A DNA stretch of 64,000 nucleotides from Apirhabdus apintestini (GCA_033977085.1 CP138906.1:496001-560000); one strand, 5' to 3'; numbered from the stretch's first letter, positions 51,212-62,324 are shown. The notes: generated by a model from the sequence alone, not told the origin. Made by a program: numbers and translations.

Positions 51212-52475
51212 ATGTTTACTCCATTTAGCTGGACGCCGGCGCAGCGTCACGTTGCGATGGCATGCTTTTCGGCATGGACACTGGATGCGTTTGATTTTTT
51301 TATTTTAGTGTTTGTATTAAGCGATCTCGCCGCCTACTTTCATGATTCCGTTTCCAGCGTCTCACTCGCGATTATGCTGACGCTGGCGGTCCGTCCGATT
51401 GGCGCGTTAATTTTTGGGCGCCTGGCTGAGAAATTTGGCCGTAAACCCATTTTAATGCTCAATATCACCTGCTTTTCTATTTTTGAGCTTTTGTCCGCCT
51501 GGTCGCCCAGCTTTGAGGCGTTTTTACTGTTTCGCGTCGTGTATGGCGTAGCGATGGGGGGATTTGGGGAGTGGCGTCTTCGCTGGCGATGGAAACCATA
51601 CCCGATCGCTCTCGCGGGTTGATGTCGGGTATTTTCCAGGCGGGTTATCCCTGCGGGTATTTGCTGGCCTCGGTCGTATTTGGGCTGTGTTACGCCTGGG
51701 TGGGCTGGCGCGGAATGTTTTTGATAGGCGCGCTGCCTATTATCCTGTTGCCCTATATCGCCTACAAAGTACCTGAATCTCCGGTGTGGCTGGCGGCTCG
51801 CGCGAGTAAGGAAAATGCGGCGCTGTGGCCCAGCGTGCGTGATAACTGGAAACTTTGTTTGTATCTGGTGCTTATCATGGCCTGTTTTAATTTCTTCAGT
51901 CACGGCACTCAGGATCTCTATCCCACTTTCCTGAAGGTGCAGCATGGCTTTGCGCCCCATGTGGTTAGTACTATTGCGATTTTCTATAACATCGCTGCGA
52001 TGCTGGGAGGGATTTTTTTGGCGCGCTTTCGGAGCGTATCGGTCGTAAAAAGCGATGATGATCGCTGCGTTTTTGGCGCTGCCGGTATTGCCGCTGTGGG
52101 CTTTCTCCTCTGGCTCGCTCGCCATTGGTATTGGCGCGTTTTTCATGCAGTTTATGGTACAGGGAGCCTGGGGGTAGTGCCCACCGGCTCAATGAACTGG
52201 TGCCTGCGAAGGTGCGCGCCGTGTTACCCGGGTTTGTTTACCAACTCGGTAATCTTATCGCTTCGGTAAATGCTATGTTGCAGTCAACTATTGCAGAGCG
52301 GCACGGAGGTAATTATGGGTTGGCCATGGCTATCGTTGCCGGGAGCGTCGCTATACTGATTTGCCTCTTTGTTGCGATCGGTAGAGAAACCCAGGGCACC
52401 GTTATTGCCGGTGATAAAAAGCGGCCGAACGCGTCACGCGCACCCGACGGCGCATCGCAAACTTCCGATCACTGA
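51212..52475 (+). pseudogene. MFS transporter, sialic acid/lactate-like, frameshifted
   Basis: A major-facilitator transporter of about 420 residues in the metabolite:H+ symporter branch that includes lactate and sialate carriers. The start FTPFSWTPAQRHVAMACFSAW is followed by LDAFDFFILVFVL. The family motif between segments 2 and 3 is GRLAEKFGRKPILM near 75, and ESPVWLAAR marks the central loop near 190. Frameshifts lie near 51565, 52035 and 52170. AGGAAGG precedes the ATG. The substrate is uncertain. Its end overlaps the convergent YbaK-type gene by a few bases. Confidence 0.8.
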
Positions 52476-52927
52476 CATACATCTATCCACGTAGCGGCGG
52501 TGAGATCGGCCATACGCTCAGGGGAGATCCGCACGGCGCTATACGTGGCGCCTGCTGCCGGTAGTACCTCACTATAGCGTTTGAGTGAAATATCACAATA
52601 CACCTTCAGAGGATTTTCCAGCCCAAACGGGCAAACGCCGCCAACGGGGTGGCCTGTCCAATTCACAACTTCATCGCTGCTCAGCATGCGCGCCTTAGCG
52701 CCAAACGCGGTTTTAAGTTTTTTATTATCAAGGCGCGCATCCCCGCTGGCGACTACCAGCACCACGGCATTTTTTATCTTTAATGAGAGGGTTTTGGCTA
52801 TTTGTCCCGGCTCAACGCCGTGGGCTTCGGCTGCAAGCGGGACCGTTGCGGTGCTTTGGTCCAGTTCGATAATGTCAATATCAGGGGCATGGTCGGCGAA
52901 AAATTGCCGTACAGATTGCAGACTCAT
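52469..52927 (-). CDS. YbaK/ProX-type aminoacyl-tRNA deacylase
   Basis: This intact 152-residue protein has the YbaK/ProRS-editing fold. It contains QIAKTLSLKIKNAVVLVVASG near 46 (with the catalytic-type Lys), VVNWTGHPVGGVCPFGL near 87 and CDISLKRYSEVLPAAG near 111. It probably hydrolyses mis-acylated tRNA in the cytoplasm. The start at MSLQSV (52927) is better than the upstream ATG 52939. It is convergent with the MFS gene. Confidence 0.88.
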   Translation of the reverse strand: MSLQSVRQFFADHAPDIDIIELDQSTATVPLAAEAHGVEPGQIAKTLSLKIKNAVVLVVASGDARLDNKKLKTAFGAKARMLSSDEVVNWTGHPVGGVCPFGLENPLKVYCDISLKRYSEVLPAAGATYSAVRISPERMADLTAATWIDVCQ

Positions 52928-53045
52928 GAGTTTCTCCAAATTCGGGCAGGCAATAATCTGTCATAACGCGGCGTCTTCGTAAACTGCCGGAATGCCCTGC
53001 GACAGGAGGAATCAGGATTGATGAATAAAAAAACGTCGGCCGTCG

Positions 53046-53840
53046 CTATTTAAGCGTGCAGTCACCGCACTGCTGTACGCCCGGCAGGCGATTTCGCTGG
53101 CAGCAGGTTCTGCGCATCAGCAAACCGTTGCGTGGGATAACGCTGCGAAACAGCGGATTATCGGTGCTATCGCTGAAGTGCGGTTCCAAAAAAGTGCGTG
53201 GCGCAGCGCCTGCCACGCCTCATCGCCTAACTGTGGGCGTAGTTCGCCCAGAAACCAGTGCATCAAATAACCGGTATTACTCCAGATTAACCTGGCGTGG
53301 GCGCGTTCTGTGCCTGCCGTCAGCGCATTGATGACCGGGGCAATTCCAGTTTGACACAGAAGCTCCAGGCGCTGGCGGGCGGGTTGCTCGCTCAAATTCG
53401 GATGGGTATAAACGCTGATAAAAAACGGGCGGCGCGCCCGGTTGCGTGAAACTCTACGCGCGTGTATTCAGGCGCAATATGCAGCGCGGCAGGCTGAGTT
53501 AATAGCGCCTGCATAAGAGGGGGGACTAATAGGCCGAGATACCACTGCGCCCACAGTGAGATTAACGGTTTTTCCAGCCGCGCTGCTCCTGGCTGCTGGC
53601 GATAGATATGCTGCTGCCAGAGATCAAGCAGCGCGGCAAGTCTGGCAGGCTGCGTCCAGGCCGAGAAAGGCAGCGCTGCTTCAGCGTTGGGGCCGGCGTC
53701 ATCCAGTAAAACTGCGTCATTAAACCAGGGCGCGATTGGCTAAAATCATGGCGAATTTTACACGCGAGAGCCGCATCATGGGCAAAATCGGCGTCTGTAA
53801 AATTGTCTGGATGAAAAGTAATCCCTGGAAAAAATGGCAT
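53046..53840 (-). pseudogene. fhuF: Ferric-siderophore reductase FhuF, frameshifted
   Basis: FhuF is a cytoplasmic [2Fe-2S] protein that reduces ferrioxamine and related iron-siderophores. The N terminus is MPFFPGITFHPDNF. A central part has LIWSNTGYLMHWFLGEL, and the C-terminal cluster is CC-x10-C-x2-C, reading RRTCCQRNRLPGVQQCGDC. The frame is lost near 53665, 53570, 53425 and 53190. Corrected length is about 265 residues, near the E. coli 262. Position between the regulator area and yjjZ is as in E. coli. A Fur-like site lies upstream. Confidence 0.87.
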
Positions 53841-53952
53841 GGACTGATAACCGATAATCTAAATGAGAATAATTAGTAATATTATCTTTTGGGTGATTTG
53901 AAAACAAGCGTCGGTCCGGGCCTTGTAAAGACGAATGAATTTATTTTAATAA

Positions 53953-53971
53953 ATGATAATCATTATCATAT
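53953..53971. promoter_or_regulatory. Putative Fur box between fhuF and yjjZ
   Basis: The sequence AATGATAATCATTATCATA is a near-perfect match to the Fur operator, with a 15-base palindrome TGATAATCATTATCA. It sits about 35-55 bases before the yjjZ ATG and about 115 bases before the divergent fhuF start. A second, weaker site (ATGAGAATAATTAGTAAT) overlaps the fhuF leader. Iron repression of both genes is therefore likely. Confidence 0.85.
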
Positions 53972-54006
53972 AATGCTGCTCGTTCTCATGACAAGTGAGG
54001 GGCAAT

Positions 54007-54246
54007 ATGCGCTTAACGTACTTGAAGACAGGCTGGGGCGCGCTGATGTGCTACGGGCTGATAGTCAGTTTTATCATGCTGGATGTTTCTCTTGATGTGT
54101 GGCGAGGGGCAACGGCGGTGGCACTGCTGACAACGGCGGCCATGATGTACCATCCGCGATTGCGGGCTTATTTGCTACTTGCTTCCTGCGGCGTGCTGGC
54201 AGGCGCTACGGCTGTGATAATGAAAAATATCGGGGCAAATTTTTGA
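54007..54246 (+). CDS. yjjZ: Small membrane protein YjjZ (DUF1435)
   Basis: A 79-residue protein with three hydrophobic segments (GALMCYGLIVSFIMLDVSL, ATAVALLTTAAMMY, LLLASCGVLAGATAVIM). Position after fhuF and the sequence agree with E. coli YjjZ. The ATG at 54007 is preceded by AGTGAGGGGCAAT. A Fur box lies upstream. No function is known. Confidence 0.8.
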   Translation: MRLTYLKTGWGALMCYGLIVSFIMLDVSLDVWRGATAVALLTTAAMMYHPRLRAYLLLASCGVLAGATAVIMKNIGANF

Positions 54247-54317
54247 TGCTGGACTTAGCGGAGAGTGACAAAAGAAAGGCTTTCGAAGAGATATGGCAAC
54301 GGCATAAGTAAGTAAAT

Positions 54318-54402
54318 TGGTGCGAGGGGGGACTTGAACCCCCACGTCCGAAAGGACACTAACACCTGAAGCTAGCGCGTCTACCAATTCCGCCACCTTC
54401 GC
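54318..54402 (-). tRNA. leuV: tRNA-Leu (anticodon CAG), 2 nt short
   Basis: On the minus strand the gene starts GCGAAGG and ends CTCGCACCA with an encoded CCA. The anticodon loop reads TTCAGGT (CAG), and the variable arm is GTGTCCTTTCGGACG. The T-stem and acceptor 3' strand share one C run. That run has six C, but folding requires 5 plus 3 C before TCGC, so two bases are missing. It is the first of three near-identical copies, the counterpart of leuV/P/Q. Confidence 0.93.
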
Positions 54403-54446
54403 CCAGTCTTCTTACTGTTTACAGCCGTTATCGTGTGCGTTTGTAG

Positions 54447-54531
54447 TGGTGCGAGGGGGGACTTGAACCCCCACGTCCGTAAGGACACTAACACCTGAAG
54501 CTAGCGCGTCTACCAATTCCGCCACCTTCGC
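54447..54531 (-). tRNA. leuP: tRNA-Leu (anticodon CAG), 2 nt short
   Basis: Second copy, differing only in the variable arm (CCTTACGG instead of CCTTTCGG). It has the same six-C run where eight are required, and encodes CCA. The leuP symbol is by position only. Confidence 0.93.
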
Positions 54532-54563
54532 AGGGTACTACAAACATAATGCTACATGGTTAT

Positions 54564-54648
54564 TGGTGCGAGGGGGGACTTGAACCCCCACGTCCGAAAG
54601 GACACTAACACCTGAAGCTAGCGCGTCTACCAATTCCGCCACCTTCGC
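54564..54648 (-). tRNA. leuQ: tRNA-Leu (anticodon CAG), 2 nt short
   Basis: Third copy, identical to the first in the variable arm. It again has the six-C run and CCA. The three copies are spaced by 44 and 32 bases and probably form one transcript. The leuQ symbol is by position only. Confidence 0.93.
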
Positions 54649-54910
54649 ATACCGTTGATACCCGTAAGTATCGCAACCACGGGGGCGAATTCTAGATGTT
54701 TTCTGGGGGACGTCAATACTTAATTTAGCGGCGTTTCACTAAATGATGGAAAAAGAGGCGCCGTTCGGCACCACATCAGATTGTATTCTTACCCTGCGCG
54801 ATAAACGTTGCCACCCGCGCCGTGCTTTACTTTGCGTCAGCTATGCGGGCGTGGCGCTACCGCAGTAAGCGCCACTTTTTGCGCCGGGAAACGCGTTTCC
54901 TTCAGATGCC

Positions 54911-55939
54911 CTAACGCCGTCCGCTGCGCTGATGCACGGCGCGATAAACCTTAAATCGCCCGGTTTGCGCTATCGTTTCATGTGAGCCGAATATTTCATC
55001 CAGAAGCTGGGGATACGGCAGGAAGGCATTAGCGACGATGCGCAGTTCACCGCCAATATTTAAATGACGCGTGGCGCCGCAAATCAGATCGCGCGTAGCA
55101 TCAAGACTGGTATCTCGCCCTTCGTGGAACGGTGGGTTAGAGATAATCATATCGAAGCGGCCTGCCACATCGGAGTAGACATTACTCGCGATAACCTCGC
55201 CTTCAATACCGTTGGCGATAAGCGTCGCCCGGCTGGCTTCCAGCGCGGGTGCGGAAACGTCACACAGCGTCAAACGTACTTTCGGTGAGTGGCTGGCAAG
55301 CGCCGTAGCCAGCACCCCAGCGCCGCAGCCGACATCCAGTACTTTTCCTTTGGTATGAGGAGACAGCGTAGAGAGCAGCAATTGGCTTCCGCTATCCAGA
55401 CCGTCGCGGCTGAACACGCCGGGCAGCGTTTTCACCGTTAGATCGCCGACCTGATAGGTTTTTAAGGCGTCTTGCGGGTGGAATTGCGGGCTGGTTTCCA
55501 GTTGACTGTGCCAAAGCGTACAGCGGCGGGCGCTATCTATTTTAGTAAGCGGCGCGTAGAGAGCGAGCATTTGTTCCGCGCTACGCACGCCGCTGCGATT
55601 CTCCCCGACGATGAAAATATCGGTGCCGACAGGTAGCAAGGACAGCAGGTTTGTAAGCTGAAACAGCGCCTCAGGTTTATTTTTCGGCCAGTAATATACC
55701 AGCGTATCGCAGCCGGTGATGCAGTCTGCATCGGCGAGGAAACTGAATTGCGCGCGCGCGCCGAGCGCTGCGCTCAGACGCTGCCAGTGGTGATATTGCT
55801 GCGTCCAGACGCGGCTTTCCGCCGTTTCAAGCTGGGCCGGAAGGTTATCCTGTAAATCGCCGGCGAACAGAATGCGGCAACGTTCAAAGTCGTCAGAGTG
55901 ACGCAGCAAAACCTCGCTTGCCGGGGTCCAGACAGACAT
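54911..55939 (-). CDS. rsmC: 16S rRNA m2G1207 methyltransferase RsmC
   Basis: RsmC methylates G1207 of 16S rRNA using SAM. The intact 342-residue protein has two related halves. The N-terminal one lacks a proper active site, and the C-terminal one has VLDVGCGAGVLATAL near 200 and the catalytic NPPFHEG near 267. Length is the same as E. coli (343). It is divergent from holD. A 1-kb frame without any break shows that not every gene here is damaged. Confidence 0.95.
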   Translation of the reverse strand: MSVWTPASEVLLRHSDDFERCRILFAGDLQDNLPAQLETAESRVWTQQYHHWQRLSAALGARAQFSFLADADCITGCDTLVYYWPKNKPEALFQLTNLLSLLPVGTDIFIVGENRSGVRSAEQMLALYAPLTKIDSARRCTLWHSQLETSPQFHPQDALKTYQVGDLTVKTLPGVFSRDGLDSGSQLLLSTLSPHTKGKVLDVGCGAGVLATALASHSPKVRLTLCDVSAPALEASRATLIANGIEGEVIASNVYSDVAGRFDMIISNPPFHEGRDTSLDATRDLICGATRHLNIGGELRIVANAFLPYPQLLDEIFGSHETIAQTGRFKVYRAVHQRSGRR

Positions 55940-56093
55940 AATTTACTCCTCATCAGATGCAGGCGGCGATTATATACCAGGTTCAACGCGCCGGGGATTT
56001 CCGACGCAGGTGCGAGTGCGATGGCGGTTATTGGCGCGCGTTTCCCTAATTTGCTATATTTGCGCCCTTCTGGTGACTGAAACAGGTTTCGCT

Positions 56094-56497
56094 ATGACTT
56101 CCCGACGTGACTGGCAGCTACAGCAACTGGGAATTACCCAATGGGCGCTGCGTCGCCCGGCGGCGCTAAAGGGCGAAATCGCGTTGACCCTCCCTGAACA
56201 TATTCGCCTGACCATTGTGACGGATACCCCAGCGGCGCTGGACGAGCCTTTTTGCAGGATGTCCTTAGAGCGCTGCGAGTTGCTGAGCATGAGGTCTTTT
56301 CACTGACGCCCGATCGGGTTGCGATGCTGCCTGCGGGCAGCCACTGCAACAGTTGGTATCTGGGCGTGCAGCCCGGTGCGGCGCTATCGGGAGCGCAGCT
56401 ACATTCTCCAGGGCTGCCCGAACTACTCAATAGCGCAGAGGCCCGAAGCGCCCTCTGGCGCCAAATTTGTGAACATGAACAGGATTTCTTCTCTTAA
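56094..56497 (+). pseudogene. holD: DNA polymerase III psi subunit HolD, frameshifted
   Basis: HolD (psi) links the clamp loader to SSB through chi. The product starts MTSRRDWQLQQLGITQWALRRP, which holds the chi-binding N terminus. After a single missing T near 56250 (CCTTTTTGCAGG) the frame shifts to DVLRALRV and VFSLTPDRVAML, and it ends ICEHEQDFFS. Corrected length is about 135 residues. It overlaps rimI, as in E. coli. Confidence 0.9.
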
Positions 56498-56918
56498 TAA
56501 CGACGGGCTGGTGGATGCGTTAGCCATTGAGCGGCGCAGTCACGCATTTCCCTGGAGTGAGGCAACGCTTGCGAGCAATCAGGGAGAACGCTATCTGAAT
56601 CTGCGGCTGGACGTTGATGATGAAATGGCGGCATTTGCGATTACACAAATTGTTCTGGATGAAGCGAGCCTGTTTAATATCGCCGTCGATCCGCGCTATC
56701 AGCGGCAGGGGCTTGGCCGGGAATTATTGACGCACTTGATTGGCGAACTGGAAAGCCGCGACATCCTGACGTTATGGCTGGAGGTTCGCGCATCGAATAC
56801 GCCCGCGATTGCGCTGTACGAAGACCTCGGCTTTAACGAAGTTACCGTGCGCCAGCGCTACTATCCAACGGCCACCGGGCACGAAGACGCGATAGTCATG
56901 GCGCTGCCTCTGGGCTAA
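56475..56918 (+). CDS. rimI: Ribosomal protein S18 alanine N-acetyltransferase RimI
   Basis: RimI acetylates the N terminus of ribosomal protein S18. The intact 147-residue GNAT protein has HAFPWSEATLASNQGERYL near 22, the acetyl-CoA pyrophosphate loop YQRQGLGRELL near 78, and LYEDLGFNEVTVRQRYYP near 114. The start at MNRISSL overlaps the end of holD, so translation may be coupled. Confidence 0.95.
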   Translation: MNRISSLNNDGLVDALAIERRSHAFPWSEATLASNQGERYLNLRLDVDDEMAAFAITQIVLDEASLFNIAVDPRYQRQGLGRELLTHLIGELESRDILTLWLEVRASNTPAIALYEDLGFNEVTVRQRYYPTATGHEDAIVMALPLG

Positions 56919-57010
56919 ACCGCGGCGGCTTGCTCTTTTATCGCCGGCGCCTGACGCCATTATTGCGAGCGAAGAACCAGCGCTAAAATCAACCGATAGA
57001 AGGTGAAGCC

Positions 57011-57688
57011 ATGAAGTGGGACTGGATACTTTTTGATGCGGACGAAACGCTGTTTACGTTTGATGCTTTCAGCGGGTTACAGCGTATGTTTCTGGATTAT
57101 AGCGTCACCTTCACCGCGGAAGATTACCAAACTTATCAGGCGGTGAATAAACCGCTGTGGGTGGATTATCAAAACGGCACCATTACCGCACTACGGCTGC
57201 AGCATCAGCGTTTTCAGCGGTGGGCGGACCGTTTAAGCGTGCCCGCCGGCACGCTGAACGATGCATTTTTGAATGCGATGGCGGAGATTTGCACGCCGCT
57301 GCCGGGCGCAGAATCGCTGCTGCGTTTTCTGCGCGGGCGCGCGCGCCTTGGGATCATTACCAACGGGTTTACCGCGCTTCAGCAGCGGCGCCTGGCGCGC
57401 ACCGGGCTGCAGGATTGCTTTGATTTATTGATAATTTCTGAGCAGGTCGGCGTTGCGAAGCCGGACAGGCGTATTTTTGACTATGCGCTGGCGCAAATGG
57501 GCAGCCCGGCGCGCGAGCGCGTGTTAATGGTCGGCGATACGCCTGAGTCCGATATTCTGGGCGGTTTTAACGCCGGGCTTGATACCGTATGGCTTAATGC
57601 GCACGGGCGCGAAGCGCCGGCGGGTATTGTACCGCTGCATCAGGTGCGCTCGTTAAGCGAGCTCGAACGCTGGCTGGCATTTTCCTGA
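57011..57688 (+). CDS. yjjG: Pyrimidine 5'-nucleotidase YjjG (HAD family)
   Basis: YjjG dephosphorylates non-canonical and pyrimidine nucleotides such as dUMP and 5-FdUMP. The intact 225-residue protein shows the HAD motifs: LFDADETLF near 7 (nucleophile Asp), IITNGFT near 116, KPDRRIF near 155 and VGDTPESDI near 176. The four-helix cap falls between motifs I and II. It lies in the same direction after rimI and before prfC. Confidence 0.95.
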   Translation: MKWDWILFDADETLFTFDAFSGLQRMFLDYSVTFTAEDYQTYQAVNKPLWVDYQNGTITALRLQHQRFQRWADRLSVPAGTLNDAFLNAMAEICTPLPGAESLLRFLRGRARLGIITNGFTALQQRRLARTGLQDCFDLLIISEQVGVAKPDRRIFDYALAQMGSPARERVLMVGDTPESDILGGFNAGLDTVWLNAHGREAPAGIVPLHQVRSLSELERWLAFS

Positions 57689-57792
57689 CAGCAAATTATG
57701 TTGGGGATTGACGTTTCGGAGGGTAAAATTGCCCCACTTTCGATAACACGCAGCGCGGCGCTCCGCCGCGCATTACAACAGAAGATGGAATT

Positions 57793-59379
57793 ATGACGTT
57801 GTCTCCTTTTTTGCAGGAGGTGGCCAGGCGCCGCACTTTTGCCATTATTTCTCACCCGGACGCCGGTAAAACCACGATTACTGAAAAAGTGCTGCTGTTC
57901 GGACAGGCGATTCAAACGGCAGGGACGGTAAAGGCCGCGGCTCCAGCCAGCATGCCAAATCTGACTGGATGGAAATGGAAAAGCAGCGCGGGATCTCGAT
58001 TACTACCTCCGTGATGCAGTTCCCGTATCGCGACAGCCTGGTGAATCTTCTGGATACTCCGGGGCACGAAGACTTCTCGGAAGATACTTACCGTACGTTA
58101 ACCGCCGTTGACTGCTGTCTAATGGTTATCGATGCCGCAAAAGGCGTAGAAGACAGAACGCGCAAACTGATGGAAGTTACCCGCCTGCGCGACACGCCGA
58201 TTTTAACCTTCATGAATAAGCTGGATCGCGATATTCGCGACCCTATGGAACTACTGGATGAGGTGGAAAACGAGCCGAAAATCGGCTGTGCGCCCATCAC
58301 CTGGCCTATCGGCTGCGGTAAGCTGTTTAAAGGGGTTTATCATTTATATAAAGATGAGACCTACCTTTATCAAAGTGGTCAGGGGCATACGATTCAGGAA
58401 GTGCGAATTGTTAAAGGGTTAAATAACCCGGATCTGGACGCCGCCGTCGGCGAGGAGCTGGCGGCGCAGCTTCGTGATGAGCTAGAGCTGGTACAGGGCG
58501 CCTCGAATGAATTTGATGAGGCGCTATTCCTGAGCGGCGAGCTTACGCCTGTCTTTTTGGTACCGCGCTTGGCAACTTTGGCGTGGATCATATGCTGGAC
58601 GGTCTTGTTTCCTGGGCGCCGACGCCGATGCCGCGTCAAACGGATACGCGCACGGTAGCATCCAGCGAAGAGAAATTTTCCGGCTTCGTGTTTAAAATTC
58701 AGGCGAACATGGATCCGAAACACCGCGACCGCGTGGCGTTTATGCGCGTGGTGTCCGGGAAATATGAAAAAGGCATGAAGCTGCGCCAGGTGCGTATCAA
58801 TAAAGACGTCGTGATTTCCGACGCGCTGACCTTTATGGCAGGCGATCGTGCTCACGTAGAAGAAGCCTATCCGGGCGATATTATCGGTTTGCACAATCAC
58901 GGTACTATCCAGATTGGCGACACGTTCACCCAGGGCGAAATGATGAAGTTCACCGGCATTCCAAACTTCGCTCCTGAACTGTTCCGACGCATTCGTCTGA
59001 AAGATCCCTTAAAGCAAAAGCAGTTGCTAAAAGGGCTGGTACAGCTTTCGGAAGAGGGGCGGTTCAGGTATTCCGTCCTGTCTCCAATAACGATCTGATC
59101 GTCGGTGCGGTGGGCGTGCTGCAGTTCGACGTGGTGGTTGCGCGTCTGAAAAGCGAATATAACGTTGAGGCGATTTATGAGTCGGTCAACGTAGCGACGG
59201 CGCGCTGGGTAGAGAGCGACGACGTGAAAAAATTCGAAGAGTTTAAGCGCAAGAATGAAACCCAACTGGCGCTGGACGGTGGCGATAATCTCACGTACAT
59301 CGCGCCGACCATGGTGAACCTGAATCTGGCGCAGGAGCGCTATCCGGATGTTCGCTTCCGTAAAACGCGTGAACATTAA
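57793..59379 (+). pseudogene. prfC: Peptide chain release factor 3 PrfC, frameshifted
   Basis: RF3 is a GTPase that removes RF1 and RF2 from the ribosome after termination. The P loop is ISHPDAGKTTITEK near 18, the switch region DTPGHEDFSEDTYRTL near 90, and NKLDRDIRDPMELL near 145. The C-terminal domains end DVRFRKTREH. Breaks fall at 57937 (a missing A in GTAAAGG), 58560 (a missing T in TTTTTGG) and 59057 (a missing G in GAGGGGCGG). Corrected, the protein is 529 residues, the same as E. coli. Three single-base losses in homopolymers and otherwise perfect conservation suggest miscalls. Confidence 0.93.
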
Positions 59380-59393
59380 TATCTCTTCTAAGA

Positions 59394-59420
59394 GGGCGCT
59401 GGCGCCAGCGCCCCTTTTTC
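59394..59420 (+). terminator. Rho-independent terminator of prfC
   Basis: A 20-base palindrome (GGGCGCTGGC / GCCAGCGCCC) followed by CTTTTTC lies 15 bases after the prfC stop, a strong intrinsic terminator. Confidence 0.9.
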
Positions 59421-59535
59421 TCTTCTATATTAGTCTGTTACGGAACTTTCTTAAATACCCGCTATTTTTTCCTCATCGCGTAATTTTCGCGCACTTTCCC
59501 AGTGTTTTTGTCATTACCGTCTATAGTTACCTCCA

Positions 59536-59590
59536 TAGTGCTGCAAAGTGCTGGTTTGAAACACTATTTGAAACCTGTTTTGCAGCACTA
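59536..59590. repeat. 12-bp inverted repeat upstream of osmY
   Basis: TAGTGCTGCAAA at 59536-59547 pairs perfectly with TTTGCAGCACTA at 59579-59590. The 31-base loop contains two TTTGAAAC motifs. It could be an operator or an RNA hairpin. Confidence 0.7.
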
Positions 59591-59750
59591 AAATAGGATA
59601 CTGGTTTCAATAGCTAAACCATTTTAGGGCACTGAGGCGATTGCCTCATTGGGGCGGTGTAAGCGTTAAGGCGACTGTCTTTGCGTAATCCCATCGCCCT
59701 AAAGGCAGTTGGCCCAATGACTGGTCATACTGACTGACAGGAATAAATCG

Positions 59751-60235
59751 ATGAATACACGTAAGTTTTCAAAAACGCTGTTGGCCGTCGCTCTGGGCAC
59801 TTCTCTGATGAGCGGTTCTGTTCTGGCGCAAGGCGAGTCTGCCAATTCGGGTCATTCTACGGCGGAAAGCGCGGGGCAAAAAGTCGATGGCTCTATGCAT
59901 AAAGTCGGTAATTTCATGGACGACAGTGCCATCACGGCAAAAGTGAAGGCGGCTCTGGTAGACCATGATTCCATTAAAAGCACTGATATTTCTGTAAAAA
60001 CTGAGCAAAAAGTGGTGACGCTAAGCGGATTTGTTGCCAGCCAGGCGCAGGCTGAAAAAGCGGTTACGCTGGCGAAAGGCGTAGAAGGCGTCTCTTCGGT
60101 GAGCGATAAACTGCACGTTAAGGACAGCAGTTCTCAGTCTATGAGCAACTATGCAGGCGATACTGCGACCACCAGTGAAGTAAAAGCCAAGCTGCTGGCG
60201 GATGACATAGTTCCTTCGCGCCACGTTAAAGTGAC
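59751..60235 (+). pseudogene. osmY: Periplasmic BON-domain protein OsmY, 5' part, split by IS21
   Basis: OsmY is a stress-induced periplasmic chaperone-like protein. The signal peptide (residues 1-26, TLLAVALGTSLMSGSVLAQG) and the first BON domain (ITAKVKAALVDHDSIKSTD, then VSDKLHV) are intact. The second BON domain starts at TSEVKAKLLADDIV. IS21 copy 2 interrupts at HVKV|T, with a 6-bp target duplication AGTGAC. The rest is at 62195-62324. Confidence 0.95.
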
Positions 60236-60321
60236 TGTTACCAACGGTGCAAAACTGATCCACCCCAGCGGTTGAAAACTGATCCAGGGGTTAATCTGCT
60301 CCTCTGAATACAGGGGAGCTT

Positions 60322-61338
<1,017 letters not shown>

Positions 61339-61342
<4 letters not shown>

Positions 61343-62120
61343 TGGTCGAACTACAACATCAACGGCTGATGGTGCTTGCTGAACAGCCCAGCTGGACAGC
61401 CTTATCGGCGCGGCGCCGGCACTGTCGCAACAGGCAGTGGATCAGGAATGGAGCTATATGGACTTCCTGGAGCACCTGCTACATGAGGAGAAACTGGCCC
61501 GGCATCAGCGTAAACAGGCGATGTACACGCGGATGGCAGCCTTCCCGGCGGTGAAGACGTTCGAGGAATACGACTTCACCTTCGCCACCGGCGCACCTCA
61601 GAAGCAAATCCAGTCGCTGCGTTCCCTGAGCTTCATCGAACGTAACGAAAACATCGTGTTGCTGGGCCCCTCGGGCGTGGGGAAAACACATCTGGCGATA
61701 GCCATGGGCTACGAGGCAGTACGGGCGGGCATCAAGGTTCGCTTCACAACAGCAGCGGACCTGCTGTTACAACTGTCGACTTCCCAGCGTCAGGGGCGTT
61801 ACAAAACGACACTCAATCGCGGTGTCATGGCCCCCAAACTGCTCATCATCGACGAAATAGGCTATCTGCCGTTCAGCCAGGAAGAGGCAAAGCTGTTCTT
61901 CCAGGTCATTGCCAAACGTTACGAAAAGAGCGCGATGATCCTGACCTCTAACCTGCCGTTCGGGCAGTGGGACCAGACGTTCGCGGGTGATGCAGCCCTG
62001 ACATCGGCAATGCTGGACCGGATCTTACATCACTCACACGTAGTCCAGATAAAAGGAGAGAGCTATCGACTGAAGCAGAAACGAAAGGCCGGGGTTATAG
62101 CGGAAGCTAATCCTGAGTAA
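61339..62120 (+). pseudogene. istB: IS21 helper ATPase IstB, copy 2, N-terminal frameshift
   Basis: Same as copy 1: the ATG at 61339 leads to a frame lost near 61391, and a GTG at 61437 opens the remaining 227 residues with GPSGVGKTH and LLIIDEIGYL. The identical defect in both copies shows it was present before duplication, unless the same base is misread twice. Confidence 0.85.
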
Positions 62121-62194
62121 GCAAGGTGGATCAATATTAGACCGTTGGTGGTGACGGTAAGTGGATCACTTTTTACCCGTTGTTGACAAGTGAC

Positions 62195-62324
62195 TACCAC
62201 CGACGGCGTGGTTCAGCTTTCAGGCGAGGTTGAAAATCAGGCGCAATCAACGCGCGCTGAAAGTGTGGCCAAGGCCATTGATGGCGTTAAAAGCGTAAAA
62301 AACGATCTGCAGATTAAACCTTAA
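62195..62324 (+). pseudogene. osmY: OsmY, 3' part
   Basis: The second BON domain continues as TTDGVVQLSGEVENQAQSTR and ends KNDLQIKP. It follows the right target duplication of IS21 copy 2. The combined protein would be about 204 residues, as in E. coli. Confidence 0.95.

Larger units (their letters stand above)
59380..59750. other. Intergenic region between prfC and osmY
   Basis: It contains the prfC terminator at 59394-59420, a 12-bp inverted repeat at 59536-59590, and the osmY leader. The ribosome-binding site is GACAGGAATAA before the ATG at 59751. No gene is seen. Confidence 0.7.
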
